A stretch of DNA of 64,000 bases, from contig NZ_BRVP01000008.1 in assembly GCF_027924145.1 (NCBI RefSeq), positions 62,001-126,000 of the forward strand, written 5' to 3'. The stretch is from Neptunitalea chrysea (GTDB lineage: Bacteria; Bacteroidota; Bacteroidia; Flavobacteriales; Flavobacteriaceae). The notes under the pieces are model-generated. The model was not told the origin of the DNA, searched no databases, and saw only the letters and a program-made list of their open reading frames with translations. Positions 63,082 to 64,000 of the stretch are shown in pieces (the first letter of the stretch is position 1; each line of letters starts with the position of its first letter). The position numbers were made by a program, and so were the translations under genes.

Positions 63082-63978
63082 ATGATCAATTTTGTAGTTA
63101 TATTTTTTTGCGTCATAACCGGTGTAGTATTAAAAAAATATAAAAAACTACCTCAAGACTCTCATAAATCAGTTAATGCCTGGTTAATGAATATTGCACT
63201 ACCCGCAATTGCCCTAAAATACATTCCAAAAATTGAATGGAGCACTGAACTTATTTTCCCCTTACTAATGCCTTTATTTGTATGGCTGGGAGCTGCTCTT
63301 TTTATTCATTTAGTAGCCAAGAGATATGCTATGTCTCCTGCTACTAAAACAGTATTATTATTAGTAAGTGGTTTAGGGAATACTTCTTTTTTAGGATTTC
63401 CATTAACCCAAGCTTATTATCATGAAGAAGGATTAAAAATTGCTGTTCTATGTGATCAGGCTTGCTTTATTATTACCGCAACTTTTGGTATAATTGTAGC
63501 CGTAAAGGCTTCTCAAAACAAAAAAATTAAACCTTCTTTTTTACTAAAAAAAGTGTTTAGCTTCCCTCCTTTTGTGATTTCTTTATGTGCATTACTCATT
63601 TCTATAATTTCTTTTGATATCTCATTTCTAGATCCATTTTTAAATATTATAGGAGCTACTTTAATACCATTGGCCCTATTTTCAGTAGGACTACAATTAA
63701 GTATTAAAGAGTGGAGAACAGACATAAGGCTCATAAGTTACAGCTTATTATACAAGCTATTATTGGCTCCACTACTTATTTTAGGAATTAGTATTTTTAT
63801 AGAAACCAGCAAGTTAACACATCAAGTAACCATTTTAGAGGCTGCTATGGCTCCTATGGTTACCGGAGCCATTATTGCTGCAGACTATAATTTAAACCCA
63901 AAATTGGCAAATATGATACTTGGAATAGGAATTCCTATTTCCCTTATTACTACATTTATATGGTCACTTATTATATAA
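63082..63978 (+). CDS. AEC family (auxin efflux carrier-like) membrane transporter
   Basis: 298 residues with about ten hydrophobic helices. Family marks are 'VNAWLMNIALPAIALKYI', 'LGNTSFLGFPLTQAYY' and the C-terminal 'EAAMAPMVTGAIIAADYNLNP'. AEC proteins move small organic acids or similar metabolites across the inner membrane, often malonate or malate; the substrate here is unknown. It starts 4 bp after recG and is probably co-transcribed. The gene ends 22 bp before the window edge and is complete. Confidence 0.92.
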   Translation: MINFVVIFFCVITGVVLKKYKKLPQDSHKSVNAWLMNIALPAIALKYIPKIEWSTELIFPLLMPLFVWLGAALFIHLVAKRYAMSPATKTVLLLVSGLGNTSFLGFPLTQAYYHEEGLKIAVLCDQACFIITATFGIIVAVKASQNKKIKPSFLLKKVFSFPPFVISLCALLISIISFDISFLDPFLNIIGATLIPLALFSVGLQLSIKEWRTDIRLISYSLLYKLLLAPLLILGISIFIETSKLTHQVTILEAAMAPMVTGAIIAADYNLNPKLANMILGIGIPISLITTFIWSLII

Positions 63979-64000
63979 CACTGTGGTAATCTTTACGTAA

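Overview
The window looks like a chromosomal segment of a Bacteroidota bacterium, most likely family Flavobacteriaceae; the genus cannot be fixed from the sequence alone. The DNA is AT-rich. Many genes are preceded by the Bacteroidota -7 promoter element TAnnTTTG, and the tRNA promoter has TTG-N19-TAnnTTTG. Secreted proteins follow family habits: signal peptides ending before Gln, a PorP/SprF protein, a very long protein with a gliding-motility/type IX sorting C-terminus, a mevalonate-pathway HMG-CoA synthase and a fused E1 alpha/beta keto-acid dehydrogenase. I see no insertion sequence, prophage, CRISPR array or rRNA operon. The gene order is that of a core chromosome with a few accessory pieces.

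Layout: 1-569 is the end of a peroxiredoxin-like gene. 643-11266 (minus strand) is a cell-surface block: a LysM/periplasmic-binding-like protein, a 2054-residue repeat adhesin with a type IX sorting domain, its PorP/SprF-type partner and an OmpA/PD40 protein. 11690-17788 (plus) carries gcvT, a pterin dehydratase, an SDR-fold protein with a replaced catalytic Tyr, an S41 protease, a secreted helical protein and a YebC-type regulator. 17984-23905 holds a membrane TPR-HTH regulator, a probable small RNA locus, a secreted calcineurin-like phosphoesterase, and TPR and beta-propeller secreted proteins. 24052-24220 has tRNA-Tyr and tRNA-Gly. 24290-30175 has bcp, HMG-CoA synthase, endonuclease III, hutG-hutF and a cytosolic substrate-binding protein.

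30252-38874 is a DNA-repair-rich stretch (ung, mutS2-like, uvrA) that also holds a DCC-family thiol protein and a membrane protein of the Pycsar-effector family. 38991-50230 has a ClpP paralogue, a degenerate M1-peptidase/beta-barrel fusion, keto-acid dehydrogenase E1, guaC, DoxX, holA, a lone HSDR_N nuclease, a glycosyltransferase and an OmpA lipoprotein. 50530-51950 is a TetR/SDR pair with two palindromes that could be operators. 52498-63978 has a yciO-like gene, a pcrA/uvrD helicase, an FMN glutamate-synthase-like protein, a patatin, an active M1 aminopeptidase, recG and an AEC transporter.

The best leads for something undescribed are these. (1) The HD-PycTM protein at 33733-34866: its membrane effector half is intact, its HD metal ligands have been lost, and no cyclase lies nearby. 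(2) The pseudo-M1 peptidase fused to a predicted outer-membrane barrel at 39573-42401, next to a ClpP paralogue. (3) An orphan promoter-terminator pair at about 19582-19714 without an ORF, a candidate small RNA. (4) Two long perfect hairpins at 52159-52303. (5) An SDR-fold protein with Tyr replaced by Trp, an endonuclease III without its Fe-S cysteines and a MutS2 without the Smr domain. None of this amounts to a proven new system.
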